Under the pieces are notes generated by a model, which had not been told where the DNA came from, did no database searches, and saw only the letters and a program-made list of their open reading frames with translations. A stretch of 64,000 bases of DNA from CAIYUC01 sp963682005. Its GTDB lineage: Bacteria; Bacteroidota; Bacteroidia; Bacteroidales; FEN-979. The first letter of the stretch is position 1. Each line of letters opens with the position of its first letter. A program made the position numbers and the translations under genes. This document shows positions 1-9,954 of the stretch, one piece after another. The stretch is from assembly GCA_963682005.1 (NCBI GenBank), contig OY820914.1, forward strand, positions 1,674,001 to 1,738,000. The letters are read 5' to 3'.

Positions 1-2055
1 TTCTCTCAGCAAATTGAAGTAGTTTTTTTTACTGGTCCTTAATACTTTAAACAAAATATTTGAACTTTGAGCTATAAGAAAATATTCGTTTTTAAGTCTT
101 AATAATCGAGCAACACTTGAACAGAACATTTTGTATTCTTCGAATAGATTTACGGCTTCATCTAGATCATTAATATTTGGATTGTCGCTGTATTCCTTTT
201 GTAAAAATATATTAGTATTTTGTTTCGATTTTTCAATCCAATAAGACGGATGTGTAAACCGGTCAATTTTTTTGAAGTCTATTTCATTATCTTTCTTTAT
301 CATTTTATTTATTACATCAACAAATAATGAATAAGTGTTTTCTTCCTTAAGAGACCTGCTCAATCTAACAGTTTTATTTATAGAATAAATCAATGATAAA
401 TAGTTTATAATGAATCTATACTTCTGTGCATTATTATGATCATGAAAATCTGAGGATTTAATTACATTATGTTTTTGAGATAATGACTCTGCATCTTTAA
501 TAATCTCGTTGGAGCTTAAGTTGAGTCTCTTTAGAAAACGAGAATAATTGATCTTGGGCCTTGCTAAAAATTGTTTTGAGGATCCGGTTATATTCAAGAG
601 AAAAAAATAATTATCTCTCCAGAAATCGTTAAATTCAAGTAGTCTTTGCTTTTCTACACTACTCGAATATTCCAGGATGATATTTTCACTTAATAAAATA
701 TATTTAAATATTAATTCGATTTGGTCCTTATTACTCTTGTATTGATAAAACACAGGTTCTATTTCAGGAACATTGAGGTAATTCGCTTTAAAATTTATAT
801 ACGCTCTATCGATTAATAAATCCTCCTTATTTGTCTCATCTGATGTATTAATATTCTCCATAAGATATTTTCTTAAAAATTGAATTTCAATATTTTCATC
901 ATATAAGATAGTTTGATCCTTAACGCGTTTAATGAGTTCTAGGATTGGATATTCTTTGCAGTTACCTTCGGTAATCGTTTTAAATGCATTTTTATACGTC
1001 AAATTCTTGGGTTTATAATTCTCCCCAATAATTTCAGCAATAAAATTTAAGTTGAAATCAAATGTCCTATTAAATAGAAGTTTTGGGACTTTGTTAATAA
1101 CTAATCCTAAATAGCATTGGGGTTGGACTAAAAATTTGTCCAAATCAATATTAGCACTAAGAAAGACTGGAAAATCAAAATCACTATCCTTTTTGTGAGA
1201 ACCAGAAAGATTGGTTTTCCTTTTTAATAAATTATCAAATTCTATAAGTTGAGAGAAGTAATTTTCCTCATAATCATTCACGAATATAATTTCTTCCTCA
1301 ACTAAGTTTTTATCAGCAACAAGCTTGCAAAATAATTTTCCTGCATCGAGCTTATATATGAATTTTTCATGAATCCCATTTAAACTCTGAATGCTTTCAA
1401 TCAAATCTTGAGAATCCAAAGAACTTACGAATAAAAATTTTCCATTTATGGGACCAATATCTGTTATCCATTCTTCAATATATGGTTGGTAACCTGTATA
1501 CCCCGGACTATTATCTATGATGATAATTAAGTTCTTAGAAATTATTTTTTTCTCTAAGGTGATTTTATCAAATTTTTGTTTGAATGAGAGGATGAGGTCT
1601 TTTACAAAATCTAAAAACCAAGTACAGTGGAGGTTATCATAAAGCACATAGGGTTCTGTTTCTTCATGAATATTAAATTTCTTAATGATATTACTGTTGT
1701 CAATTTTAGAATTAAATATATTTATTTGGTCTTCTTGTAGATTAAAATCGAAATTTGGTATATTATTGTTTCCAGTGGATATTTTTGCAAAAAGGCCATT
1801 CAAATAGTCATTATATAGTTCAGGTAAATTTACACTCTTTCTCTCCTTATTAACAGGATCTAAATATTCTACACAATTAGTATATTTGGCCCAAATTGGC
1901 TGTTCGGCTGCAAGTTTGGCTTCTGTTCCAGTAAAATCGAGATCAAGATATACAACAAAGTTTTTCTTTAAAGCGAGTCTTGCAAGATTTAAAGCTACAG
2001 TAGTTTTACCTACGCCTCCCTTTCTTGACTGAATACTTATTATCTTAAATTCCAT
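1..2055 (-). CDS. ParA/MinD-like (KGGVGKTT) P-loop ATPase, C-terminus beyond window
   Basis: Reading the minus strand from the ATG at 2053-2055 gives 685 codons with no stop before the window edge, so the 3' end is missing. Residues 11-19 read RKGGVGKTT, the deviant Walker A of the ParA/MinD/SIMIBI class. A Walker A'-like segment (YLDLDFTGTE, about 37-46) and a hydrophobic Walker B-like strand ending in DNSPG follow. The remaining ~500 residues are charged, AT-rich and not recognised. Family knowledge: such ATPases dimerise on ATP and act in positioning or as switches. It lies 72 bp downstream of the EVE gene on the same strand, so it is probably the last visible gene of the operon that also carries the methyltransferase and two helicases. 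ParA-like ATPases are not standard restriction-modification parts. A separate role is possible. Confidence 0.75.
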   Translation of the reverse strand, partial: MEFKIISIQSRKGGVGKTTVALNLARLALKKNFVVYLDLDFTGTEAKLAAEQPIWAKYTNCVEYLDPVNKERKSVNLPELYNDYLNGLFAKISTGNNNIPNFDFNLQEDQINIFNSKIDNSNIIKKFNIHEETEPYVLYDNLHCTWFLDFVKDLILSFKQKFDKITLEKKIISKNLIIIIDNSPGYTGYQPYIEEWITDIGPINGKFLFVSSLDSQDLIESIQSLNGIHEKFIYKLDAGKLFCKLVADKNLVEEEIIFVNDYEENYFSQLIEFDNLLKRKTNLSGSHKKDSDFDFPVFLSANIDLDKFLVQPQCYLGLVINKVPKLLFNRTFDFNLNFIAEIIGENYKPKNLTYKNAFKTITEGNCKEYPILELIKRVKDQTILYDENIEIQFLRKYLMENINTSDETNKEDLLIDRAYINFKANYLNVPEIEPVFYQYKSNKDQIELIFKYILLSENIILEYSSSVEKQRLLEFNDFWRDNYFFLLNITGSSKQFLARPKINYSRFLKRLNLSSNEIIKDAESLSQKHNVIKSSDFHDHNNAQKYRFIINYLSLIYSINKTVRLSRSLKEENTYSLFVDVINKMIKKDNEIDFKKIDRFTHPSYWIEKSKQNTNIFLQKEYSDNPNINDLDEAVNLFEEYKMFCSSVARLLRLKNEYFLIAQSSNILFKVLRTSKKNYFNLLRE

Positions 2056-2127
2056 AATAACTAGTTTTATACTTGACTTCGATATTTCAACTCCAAATAA
2101 TCCTCATTGCTTTCAATACCACATAAA

Positions 2128-2535
2128 TTATGGGGCTATCCGTTTTATTATAGTTACATATTCATCTTTAGTCAATTTAATCACAGCCAGCCTTGGCTGT
2201 TTTATCAAACCAATGTTTTGTAATTCCGGTATTTGCTTGATTTTACTTAATGGTGACGGATTGTCGAAAGTTTCTATTGGTTCAAAAGTTACTGAAACCC
2301 ATCGTTCATCTTGGGTTGTTGGGTCCTGATGAGCCTCTTTAATTACTTTCATCTTACCCATCACACAATGATTGACTTGACTATGATAAAACAAAACTTC
2401 ATCTCCTAATCTCATTTCATTAAGATTATTACGAGCCTGGAAATTTCTGACAGAATAAATTTCAAACTTTCCGCTTTTTAATATCTCCTGCCAACTGAAG
2501 CGGAAGGGAGCAAATTTCACCAACCAGTAATTCAT
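2128..2535 (-). CDS. EVE-domain (PUA-like) protein
   Basis: A 135-aa protein that is essentially one EVE domain. It begins MNYWLVK, has VRNFQARNNLNEMRLGDEVLFYHS split over residues about 29-53, and then a beta-rich tail, which is the classic EVE/Thyn1 pattern. The family binds modified bases in DNA (5mC, 5hmC derivatives) or RNA and is often fused to or located beside type IV restriction and McrBC-like genes. Its start overlaps the stop of the upstream methyltransferase by 4 bp, so translation is likely coupled. Inference: it reads a base modification for this operon, either the methyl mark made by the neighbour or a modified base on phage DNA. No nuclease motif is visible, so it would act as a sensor or adaptor. 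Confidence 0.85.
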   Translation of the reverse strand: MNYWLVKFAPFRFSWQEILKSGKFEIYSVRNFQARNNLNEMRLGDEVLFYHSQVNHCVMGKMKVIKEAHQDPTTQDERWVSVTFEPIETFDNPSPLSKIKQIPELQNIGLIKQPRLAVIKLTKDEYVTIIKRIAP

Positions 2536-5500
2536 TTTTTCTCTGTTTGAAAGCCATATAATACAAGGTAATCATCTGATCTGCCAAGGTTGCGTAAGTT
2601 TTCTTTTTGGGCTGCAGATAATTTAGGATAACGCCGCTTATACCAATTTTCAACTTCTTCAATATCGTTGACATTTAGGCCATATGTTTCGTAAACAATT
2701 CGATTGATTTCTATCTGTTCGTGGCTTGCATAATCATAGCGGGGATTATCTTGTTGTGCTTGGATAATTTTTTTTACAATCGTTTCAATCAATGATATTG
2801 TTGAAATTGGAATAGGTAACTCTTTCAATTCTTCAACTTGTGCATGAACTGTATGCCCAATATAATTTTTCAAAAGATATCTTATAAAAACACTAGTTAG
2901 AATGCCTAGTAGTTGTTTGTTTGAAAAGTAATTTTGAAAAATCATTGAGCCTTCAGTATCAAATGGAGCAATTGATCCTAATCTGAAGGTTGGGCTATAA
3001 ACCCCAGTACGAGAAAAGCTTATTGCGTCTGTAAAGTATCTCTCAGGGCTTCTAAAGACAGCGCAAGTTGTTGTTTCAAATGAAGATTTTATTTGTTTGT
3101 TTTCTTTGTATTCTCTAATTCTTTGAGCAATTGTGTATGTTTTCATCCTTTTAATTGCCTGCTCACTCCAATCAATATAGTAGTTTGTTGGAACAAAATA
3201 ATTTGGCATCCAACCACCTTCTGCATCACTTTCACCCCCTTTGTCATATGGAACAATATATCTGCCGCCAAAATAATGGTCACTTTTTATATTATTTTTT
3301 GAAATTCCTTTATCTATTACTTTCAATCGTATATCACTGTGCCTACGAATTTTTTCTAACTCTTTTTCTGTCAATAAATATGCTTTAAAATCCTCAATGC
3401 TCCTGTAGGTACCCCTTGAATCTGGATTTTGAAACAGATATGCATCATTATCGCCAGTTTGTAATCCAACTTTTACTTCAGCTATATCTTCTAATTTAAC
3501 GACTGGAATGTCTTTATTATTCATCCATATTTTACGTACTTGAACATTTTTCCCGCCAATATCTTTAATTTCTTTTTTTAAGTCTCTGCCACAATCATTC
3601 ATTAATGCAAATATCTTCGGAGACGACACAAAAAAAGGCATATTACTATTTGTAGATATCAAATTTTGTGGGTAATAATATATTGCATATTCTTTGTTAC
3701 TAAACGTATTCTTAGTATCTGATATTTGAAAATCGACCCCTTTGGACTGCTCCATTACTTCAATAAAGTGTTCATAATTTTCATGTATGCTAATATTGGT
3801 CATATCAGACATCTGACAAACATGATCTTCTTTGCGGTTTTTTGACATATTCCGTTCACAAATAATTATTGAAGTATTTACAGTTGCACGGAATGTATCG
3901 GGATGTACACGTAGCATTTTATGAATATAATTTTGCATCATCATTTTACGGAGTGGCAGATGACTTTTAATGGTCATAAATGTATCACTTACAATGAAGG
4001 CAAGGACCCCACCATTCTTCAGCGGTGTTTGAATATTGAAATTACTTAAAAATCGGGCAATAAAGGCCCCGTATGGGTCTTTACTTTCAAGAAACAACTC
4101 ATCTTTGACCTCATCACTAATTTTTATTCCTCCATATGGTGGATTTCCAATCACACAGTCAAAGCCTCCGGATTCTTTAAGCTCAGGGAAGAAAAAGTCC
4201 ATATTAAAAAAAGGAGCCGCGATGGTAGCATGATTAAACCATTCTTTAAGTAGTTCTTTATTTTGACCCTTTATTTCTTTTCCAGTAATTTCCCTTGCAA
4301 AGAAGGGGAAGGCCTCATCCAAAATGCTTACAATTTCATCTGTTATTTTGGTGCGTTCGATCGATGTGAGATCTGGCTGATAATACTTATCCCGAGCCTC
4401 TCTCAGTTTAGGAATACCTGGTGCAGCGAAAAGGTCAGGAAGAATATTTTTTAGGCTATCCGCGCAAATAATCTTGGTTTCAATATTAGGCATCGGAGTA
4501 ATGCCTTTCTCTGTCTGCTGATCAATAAGCAGAGATATAAAGAAACGCAGCTTAGTTATTTGAACTGCTAATGGCTGAATGTCAATACCGTATATACTGT
4601 CACGGATAATTCCTAATTTACGGCCATAATCATCCATATGTTTACTAAGCAATTTCTTGAATTCATTTCTTTGAGCAGAATCAACCGATTTAAGTTTTAA
4701 TTCCAGCCAACGCTCGTTTTTAGGATCGACTAATTTTAAAATTTCAACTATCCGGTGTAACATTCCCATGGGAAAGGCTCCGGAACCGCAAGCTGGATCA
4801 AGAACTTTGTATTTATCCAATGCATGAACGACTGCAGAACAAAAAACATTGTTAAATTCACCCAAGGTGTTATGATAAACCAATTTGGATAGCAATTTTC
4901 TATAATTGGTTAATCCCATGTTATTGGTCTCGAAAAATTTTGAAAGGTATAGAAATAGCGACTCATTCACCATTTCTTGTATTATTTTTCGAGGGGTGTA
5001 ATAACTTCCAGTTAATTTACGAATGCTTTTAATAGTACTTTCTTCCAGATTTGGATCTAACTCTGCTAAGAGGTTTTCAAAAACAAGACCAAGAAGTTCC
5101 GGGTCAAGCGCAATATCAATTTCAAACGGGGTGTTTTCTTCCAAAGTGAATTTGTATGATTTGAATATGCCATTAAGCCCCTTGTGTTCAACTCTTTCTA
5201 TTTCTGTATATCTAGTATGCCCTCTTCCCTTGCTGACTTTTTCCTTTTTCGTAATACCATAAAAAAGGTAATTAGGGATCTTTAGAACACTATCTTCAAT
5301 ACTTTCTTTTGCGTTATCCTCTTCCAATTTGTCAAAGATTCCACCATTGAGATATGGTATAGAGTAAAACCATTCATAATTGAAATCTTCACTAATATAT
5401 TTTGTCCATTTAAAGTCTTTCTTAGTCTTTTTTTCTATTTGGTTGAGGGAATTAAAGAAAATATTTTGCAATATTCCTCGATAATAACTATTGCTCTTGA

Positions 5501-6374
5501 GAAAGCCAGGCTCTTCAACATCTTTTGTTAGTGGATACTTATTACCTTCCCAATCTGATAATTCGAATAAGTCGCTCTTTATGAGTCCTTTTTCTTTTAA
5601 AAACCAGCAGAACATCAATCGTGCTAAAAGGCGAACAAGAAAATTTTTAGTATGTTCATGTTCGTCAATATAATCCGGCTTGAAAGGTAATTTGATATGT
5701 TTGATTGCATAATAAAACCAATCTTGCAGGTCAGAATAAAACTGATCATTTAATGCTTGAATTGAGAAGACTGTTTGCCAATATTTATACAATTTCTGAA
5801 AAGAATTAATTTTATCAGGATCTATTACAAGCGATGTCAGAATCTTTAAATGCGCAGCATGTGGATGCAAGATATTGACATCCTTCAGCATTGTTACTTT
5901 CCCAGTTTTTTCACCTTCTCGTTGAATCTTATACGGGACACGCTCACAATTGGAAAGTGAAATTAGTCCATCATATTCAAATATTACCAGAACAGGTGTA
6001 TAGCAGAATTCTCTGTTAAACAACCTTGTTATCTCGGCCATTTGTGACCTGGTCGGCAAAAGTCCTTTATTCCTTTTTTTTAGTTTAACTCCGAAAATCA
6101 ATAACCCATCGTAATCCTTTCTGCCTTCACGGATCATATCAATGGTTGATGTACTTTTCTTTCCAGCGAATATCAAATCATCAACTATTCCTGCAAAATA
6201 GATATCATCAATAAGGGAATGAACCGGTGAAGCAGGTCTGAAATTATTCTTTAATATATCTCCAGGTAAAGATGGTAGGGCAAAACCTGGCTGTAGTGGT
6301 ATATTCAAGAATTCTGTGAATAATTTTCTTATTGAAGTATTTACCTTGTCTGTTTTAAAGAACTGAATATCCAT
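2532..6374 (-). CDS. Large N6-adenine DNA methyltransferase (Eco57I/type IIG-like)
   Basis: A 1280-aa protein when started at the ATG ending at 6374. A longer frame begins at 6473 but would overlap the upstream helicase by 74 bp, so the internal ATG (MDIQFFKTDK) is preferred; it lies 25 bp after the helicase stop. SAM-binding motif I, DPACGSGAF, is at about residue 525. The catalytic motif IV, NPPYGG, at about 741 marks an amino-methyltransferase of the gamma N6-adenine type. The C-terminal ~400 residues resemble a TaqI/Eco57I-type target-recognition domain. The N-terminal 500 residues have no recognised motif. It probably methylates host DNA to mark self. The adjacent helicases, one with a PLD-type nuclease domain, are the obvious effector partners. 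It could also be a type IIG enzyme carrying its own cleavage domain. Confidence 0.85.
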   Translation of the reverse strand: MDIQFFKTDKVNTSIRKLFTEFLNIPLQPGFALPSLPGDILKNNFRPASPVHSLIDDIYFAGIVDDLIFAGKKSTSTIDMIREGRKDYDGLLIFGVKLKKRNKGLLPTRSQMAEITRLFNREFCYTPVLVIFEYDGLISLSNCERVPYKIQREGEKTGKVTMLKDVNILHPHAAHLKILTSLVIDPDKINSFQKLYKYWQTVFSIQALNDQFYSDLQDWFYYAIKHIKLPFKPDYIDEHEHTKNFLVRLLARLMFCWFLKEKGLIKSDLFELSDWEGNKYPLTKDVEEPGFLKSNSYYRGILQNIFFNSLNQIEKKTKKDFKWTKYISEDFNYEWFYSIPYLNGGIFDKLEEDNAKESIEDSVLKIPNYLFYGITKKEKVSKGRGHTRYTEIERVEHKGLNGIFKSYKFTLEENTPFEIDIALDPELLGLVFENLLAELDPNLEESTIKSIRKLTGSYYTPRKIIQEMVNESLFLYLSKFFETNNMGLTNYRKLLSKLVYHNTLGEFNNVFCSAVVHALDKYKVLDPACGSGAFPMGMLHRIVEILKLVDPKNERWLELKLKSVDSAQRNEFKKLLSKHMDDYGRKLGIIRDSIYGIDIQPLAVQITKLRFFISLLIDQQTEKGITPMPNIETKIICADSLKNILPDLFAAPGIPKLREARDKYYQPDLTSIERTKITDEIVSILDEAFPFFAREITGKEIKGQNKELLKEWFNHATIAAPFFNMDFFFPELKESGGFDCVIGNPPYGGIKISDEVKDELFLESKDPYGAFIARFLSNFNIQTPLKNGGVLAFIVSDTFMTIKSHLPLRKMMMQNYIHKMLRVHPDTFRATVNTSIIICERNMSKNRKEDHVCQMSDMTNISIHENYEHFIEVMEQSKGVDFQISDTKNTFSNKEYAIYYYPQNLISTNSNMPFFVSSPKIFALMNDCGRDLKKEIKDIGGKNVQVRKIWMNNKDIPVVKLEDIAEVKVGLQTGDNDAYLFQNPDSRGTYRSIEDFKAYLLTEKELEKIRRHSDIRLKVIDKGISKNNIKSDHYFGGRYIVPYDKGGESDAEGGWMPNYFVPTNYYIDWSEQAIKRMKTYTIAQRIREYKENKQIKSSFETTTCAVFRSPERYFTDAISFSRTGVYSPTFRLGSIAPFDTEGSMIFQNYFSNKQLLGILTSVFIRYLLKNYIGHTVHAQVEELKELPIPISTISLIETIVKKIIQAQQDNPRYDYASHEQIEINRIVYETYGLNVNDIEEVENWYKRRYPKLSAAQKENLRNLGRSDDYLVLYGFQTEKK

Positions 6375-6399
6375 ATGAGCTTGTTTTAGTGTATAATCC

Positions 6400-9300
6400 T
6401 TAATCCGATACCAGGACCCAGGCCAAAAGGTCACAATTTTCAGGGTTGTAATAGCTGCTGTCCAACGTACCATCCTTAATTAATTTTGCACCTTCCAATT
6501 TTCCGTGTTTCAAATTGTCAAGGGCGGTAATTTGTTGATCTCCCATAAATTCTTTAATCTCTCCTGATTCAGTTGTCACTATTTTTTTATACTGTGACTC
6601 AAGCCAGGTTTTCAAACTGTGAGATAATTTATTGATAGCTTTTTCTTCACCATTCTCTACTTCTTCAGGCACATAACGTTGTTCTGATTTATGCTTTGAC
6701 ATAGCATTTAAAACTTCTCCATGGTTTTCTAGTACATGTTTACCATTGGAGTCAATGTAAATCAGGTCATATTTTTTATAGGCATGGCTTTTAACCCCGG
6801 CAGGTCTGGATGGAAAAGCAAGCAAAGCAATTATTCCAGGTACGGGACAGGATGAATCAACCTTTATAAAACCACTGTATAATCCTTTCGGAAGTTCACT
6901 TAGTGGCTTATGTTTCGCTTTAAGATCAGAATCTATTTTTTCAACAAGTTCTTGCCGGAATGCTTCAAGGGAAAGATCATTAAATCCAAGTTGCTGATCA
7001 TTAACCTCAATATCTTTCCAATCACCTTCCATCTGCTCCATCATACGCCTCTTTTGGTTCTCTTCAAATTTGTTTTCATCCATCTTTTCTTTTAGCTTTT
7101 CAACAAACTCTTTATCAATTTCAGCGCCGGCCGTCATCATACCAACCATCCTGTTGACAATTCGTTCTTCAAGATTCAAATATGTATTAATGTTGTCAGA
7201 AGGCCAGAAGTTTAATCCAAAAATTTCTTCATTTGGAGAAGCAAGGCGGTCAATACGACCCATTCGCTGTATTACCCTTACGGGATTCCAATGGATATCA
7301 TAATTTACAACAAGATCACAATCTTGCAAATTCTGTCCCTCACTCAAGCAATCAGTGGAAATGAGGATATCGACAGGATTTTTCAATATTTTTATTACTT
7401 CATTGTTGTCAGTCATATGAATCCAATCACTCCATTGATTGAATTGAGATCGCAAATCACTAGTTATATCTGGCTTAAAATCATTCCATTCCTTTTCAAG
7501 ATATAGCTTAGTACATGGGGCAAATCGTTCAAGGATGGGTTCAAGATTTTGATGGAGTACATCAGAGCCTGAAACCCTCCCCCCTTGGCCCGATACAACT
7601 GATAAGTTTTCAAATCCTCTTTTAGACAGTTGCTCATAAAGATAATTTGCAGTATCCTTATAAGCAGTAAAAATTAAAACTTTTCTGTTATCGTTGTTTT
7701 TTCCCCTTTTCCATTTTTTTTCAATTTGCTCAATGAGTATCTGGAGCTTATCGTCATGACATTTTTTATTACCCGAAAATATTGATTCTTTCCCTATTTT
7801 AGCCTGAAATTTTTGCAGGTTGATCTTTAGGTTTTCCAACTTTTGGATATCTTCTTTTAAATTGTGTTTATACCGTTCAAGATTACCTGCCGCTTCAATC
7901 TTGGAAATTAATATGGGCCGGTTTTTACCCAGTTCAAATTCATCATCGCTATCCTCATCAGTTATCCCTGAAATTGAAGTTTGAATGGAGTTTTTCTTTT
8001 TGTTTTTTTCATAATCCTTGATTTTATCAAATACAAGCTGGTGATATGTCAAAATAGCATCGATCGTACTTAAAAATGAAAACCAGGATGACTCAAGCCT
8101 CTTGACCATTAATATATACATCATTTTAACCAGAAAAAAGTCACGCTGTTGTTCATCTTCAATGGATTGAACCCCTTTCTGTTTAGGAAGATAAAGTGCC
8201 GGAGAATAGGCAGACAAATAAGGGGGAAAAGCCTCAAACAAATCATCAAATGATTCGAAATTCCCTATACTAGTCGGAGTTACATATATATTAACCGGGG
8301 GATTTTTTAATGGGAATTTTAGATCAGGCTGAATGGATTGAACCATTTCCCTTGTTCTTGCAACCGTCAGATGATCTGTTAGTTTCATGAAGCCACTTGG
8401 GAACTTTAATCCTGATACTTTCCTATCTGCAAGAGAACACCAATCTCTGAAAATATTTTGTGCTCTTCTGAATTCATCATACAGACTTCTGATATCCAAT
8501 GATTCTGCAAACCCATTATTATTGCCTCGAACGATCAACATATACTGATTTCTGATGTCATCTAAGCTGTTGTTTATCGGGGTAGCTGTTAGCATCAGTA
8601 TCTTAATATTCTGATTATTTTTATGTTGAAGAATCTCCTTCATGAGCATTTGATACCTCGCAGATTTATAATTTCGCAAGTTGTGACTTTCATCAATGAC
8701 CAACAGTTTAGGCTTTTCACTTTGGAAATACTCCTTTATTTTTAATCCGTCTGAATGATTGGTTTCAAGTCTGTCATCCTGCAAATCGGTGTGATATCGG
8801 ATGGTATAATCAAACTGGTCTTCTTCAAACCGGGATTTGTGCTTTTTTAAATATCGGCGCCAATTGCAATGTAATTTCTTTGGGCAAAATAAAATAGGCT
8901 CGTAACCTTCCCTCATAAAGAACTTTATTACTGCAAGAGCAGTCCATGTTTTTCCTAATCCAACTGCATCTGCAAGGATGGCACCGTTGTATTTCCTGAG
9001 CATTTTTACAAGACTTAATACCCCTTTTTGTTGGAAGGAGTATAATGAAGAATAAACCTTCGAATCCTCCAATCTCCCAAGTTTTCTAATAAATTCAATA
9101 TCTGCTGAATCAATGGAAACATCAGATCCAAAAAGCTCAAATAAAATTTTATAATATATGTCTTCAGGTGTATATTTGATAAAAATCTGTTCAATTTCTT
9201 TGATCAGGTATTTTTTAAAATCAATTTTTGACTCTTTCCCAGATGTATCGGTAAGGGTTTTTTCCTGATGTGCCTGTGGTTTTTCCCACAACTCATTAAA

Positions 9301-9804
9301 CCAACTGACAATCTCCAGATAGTTTGCATCAGTGCCCTGACCAAGAACATTTAATTCAATATTATTGGTTTCTTTCATTCCGATACCAGCCTCAGTAAGA
9401 TTTGAACTTCCTAGTAAATAGTATGAGACTGATAATTTTTTATTTCTGAAAATATAACACTTAGCGTGGCAAAAATTTGGCTCAAGGGTTTTAACTAGAA
9501 CTTTTTGCTGTTTAAGAAATTCTACAGCTTCACTTGCTACTTTTCCTAGCTGAAGAACAGCATTCATGGTGATATTCTCATTTAAGAGGTCAATAACCCG
9601 TTCATTCATGGATCCTTGATGTACAATATCTCCAAGGACCAATCGAAATTCTGTGATATTATCATTAATGACTTTAGCCAGATAAGCCAATGCTCCAATG
9701 GTAAAATAGCCTGTAACTATATCCATATTCCCATCTTGGGTTTCCGACGAAATCCATTCATGGACTTTTTGATGTTTCGAAGATTTGCTATTGTCGATTA
9801 ACAT
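6400..9804 (-). CDS. PLD-nuclease/SNF2 helicase fusion
   Basis: A 1134-aa protein in two parts. Residues 1-180 form a phospholipase-D-like domain with a single HxK motif (H113-A-K115) followed by GSSNLTEAG at about 131-139, as in PLD-family endonucleases. From about residue 260 it is a superfamily 2 SNF2/HepA translocase: Walker A DAVGLGKTW near 278, Walker B DESHN near 367, TATPINN, and the C-terminal lobe with STDCLSEGQNLQDCD and VIQRMGRIDR. This fusion is common in defence islands next to adenine methyltransferases. Inference: it translocates on DNA and cleaves or blocks unmethylated invader DNA. One HKD motif implies dimerisation for catalysis. The gene is separated from the upstream RecD-like gene by 150 bp, so a second promoter is possible. 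Confidence 0.85.
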   Translation of the reverse strand: MLIDNSKSSKHQKVHEWISSETQDGNMDIVTGYFTIGALAYLAKVINDNITEFRLVLGDIVHQGSMNERVIDLLNENITMNAVLQLGKVASEAVEFLKQQKVLVKTLEPNFCHAKCYIFRNKKLSVSYYLLGSSNLTEAGIGMKETNNIELNVLGQGTDANYLEIVSWFNELWEKPQAHQEKTLTDTSGKESKIDFKKYLIKEIEQIFIKYTPEDIYYKILFELFGSDVSIDSADIEFIRKLGRLEDSKVYSSLYSFQQKGVLSLVKMLRKYNGAILADAVGLGKTWTALAVIKFFMREGYEPILFCPKKLHCNWRRYLKKHKSRFEEDQFDYTIRYHTDLQDDRLETNHSDGLKIKEYFQSEKPKLLVIDESHNLRNYKSARYQMLMKEILQHKNNQNIKILMLTATPINNSLDDIRNQYMLIVRGNNNGFAESLDIRSLYDEFRRAQNIFRDWCSLADRKVSGLKFPSGFMKLTDHLTVARTREMVQSIQPDLKFPLKNPPVNIYVTPTSIGNFESFDDLFEAFPPYLSAYSPALYLPKQKGVQSIEDEQQRDFFLVKMMYILMVKRLESSWFSFLSTIDAILTYHQLVFDKIKDYEKNKKKNSIQTSISGITDEDSDDEFELGKNRPILISKIEAAGNLERYKHNLKEDIQKLENLKINLQKFQAKIGKESIFSGNKKCHDDKLQILIEQIEKKWKRGKNNDNRKVLIFTAYKDTANYLYEQLSKRGFENLSVVSGQGGRVSGSDVLHQNLEPILERFAPCTKLYLEKEWNDFKPDITSDLRSQFNQWSDWIHMTDNNEVIKILKNPVDILISTDCLSEGQNLQDCDLVVNYDIHWNPVRVIQRMGRIDRLASPNEEIFGLNFWPSDNINTYLNLEERIVNRMVGMMTAGAEIDKEFVEKLKEKMDENKFEENQKRRMMEQMEGDWKDIEVNDQQLGFNDLSLEAFRQELVEKIDSDLKAKHKPLSELPKGLYSGFIKVDSSCPVPGIIALLAFPSRPAGVKSHAYKKYDLIYIDSNGKHVLENHGEVLNAMSKHKSEQRYVPEEVENGEEKAINKLSHSLKTWLESQYKKIVTTESGEIKEFMGDQQITALDNLKHGKLEGAKLIKDGTLDSSYYNPENCDLLAWVLVSD

Positions 9805-9954
9805 AAAATAAATCTATAAGGCATTTGCGTAAGTATTATTAAATGATTCTCAGGAAAGGCATTTACTTTTAGTAACTCTTTGACTGATTATTTGGTTGTT
9901 TTATTAAAAATATTCAATTACCTCATATTTTTCATGTACCAGTTTTATTTTTGA

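Noticed and set aside
6375..6473. Upstream start of the left methyltransferase
   Set aside because: It would overlap the helicase gene by 74 bp and the extra residues do not look conserved; the ATG at 6374 fits better.
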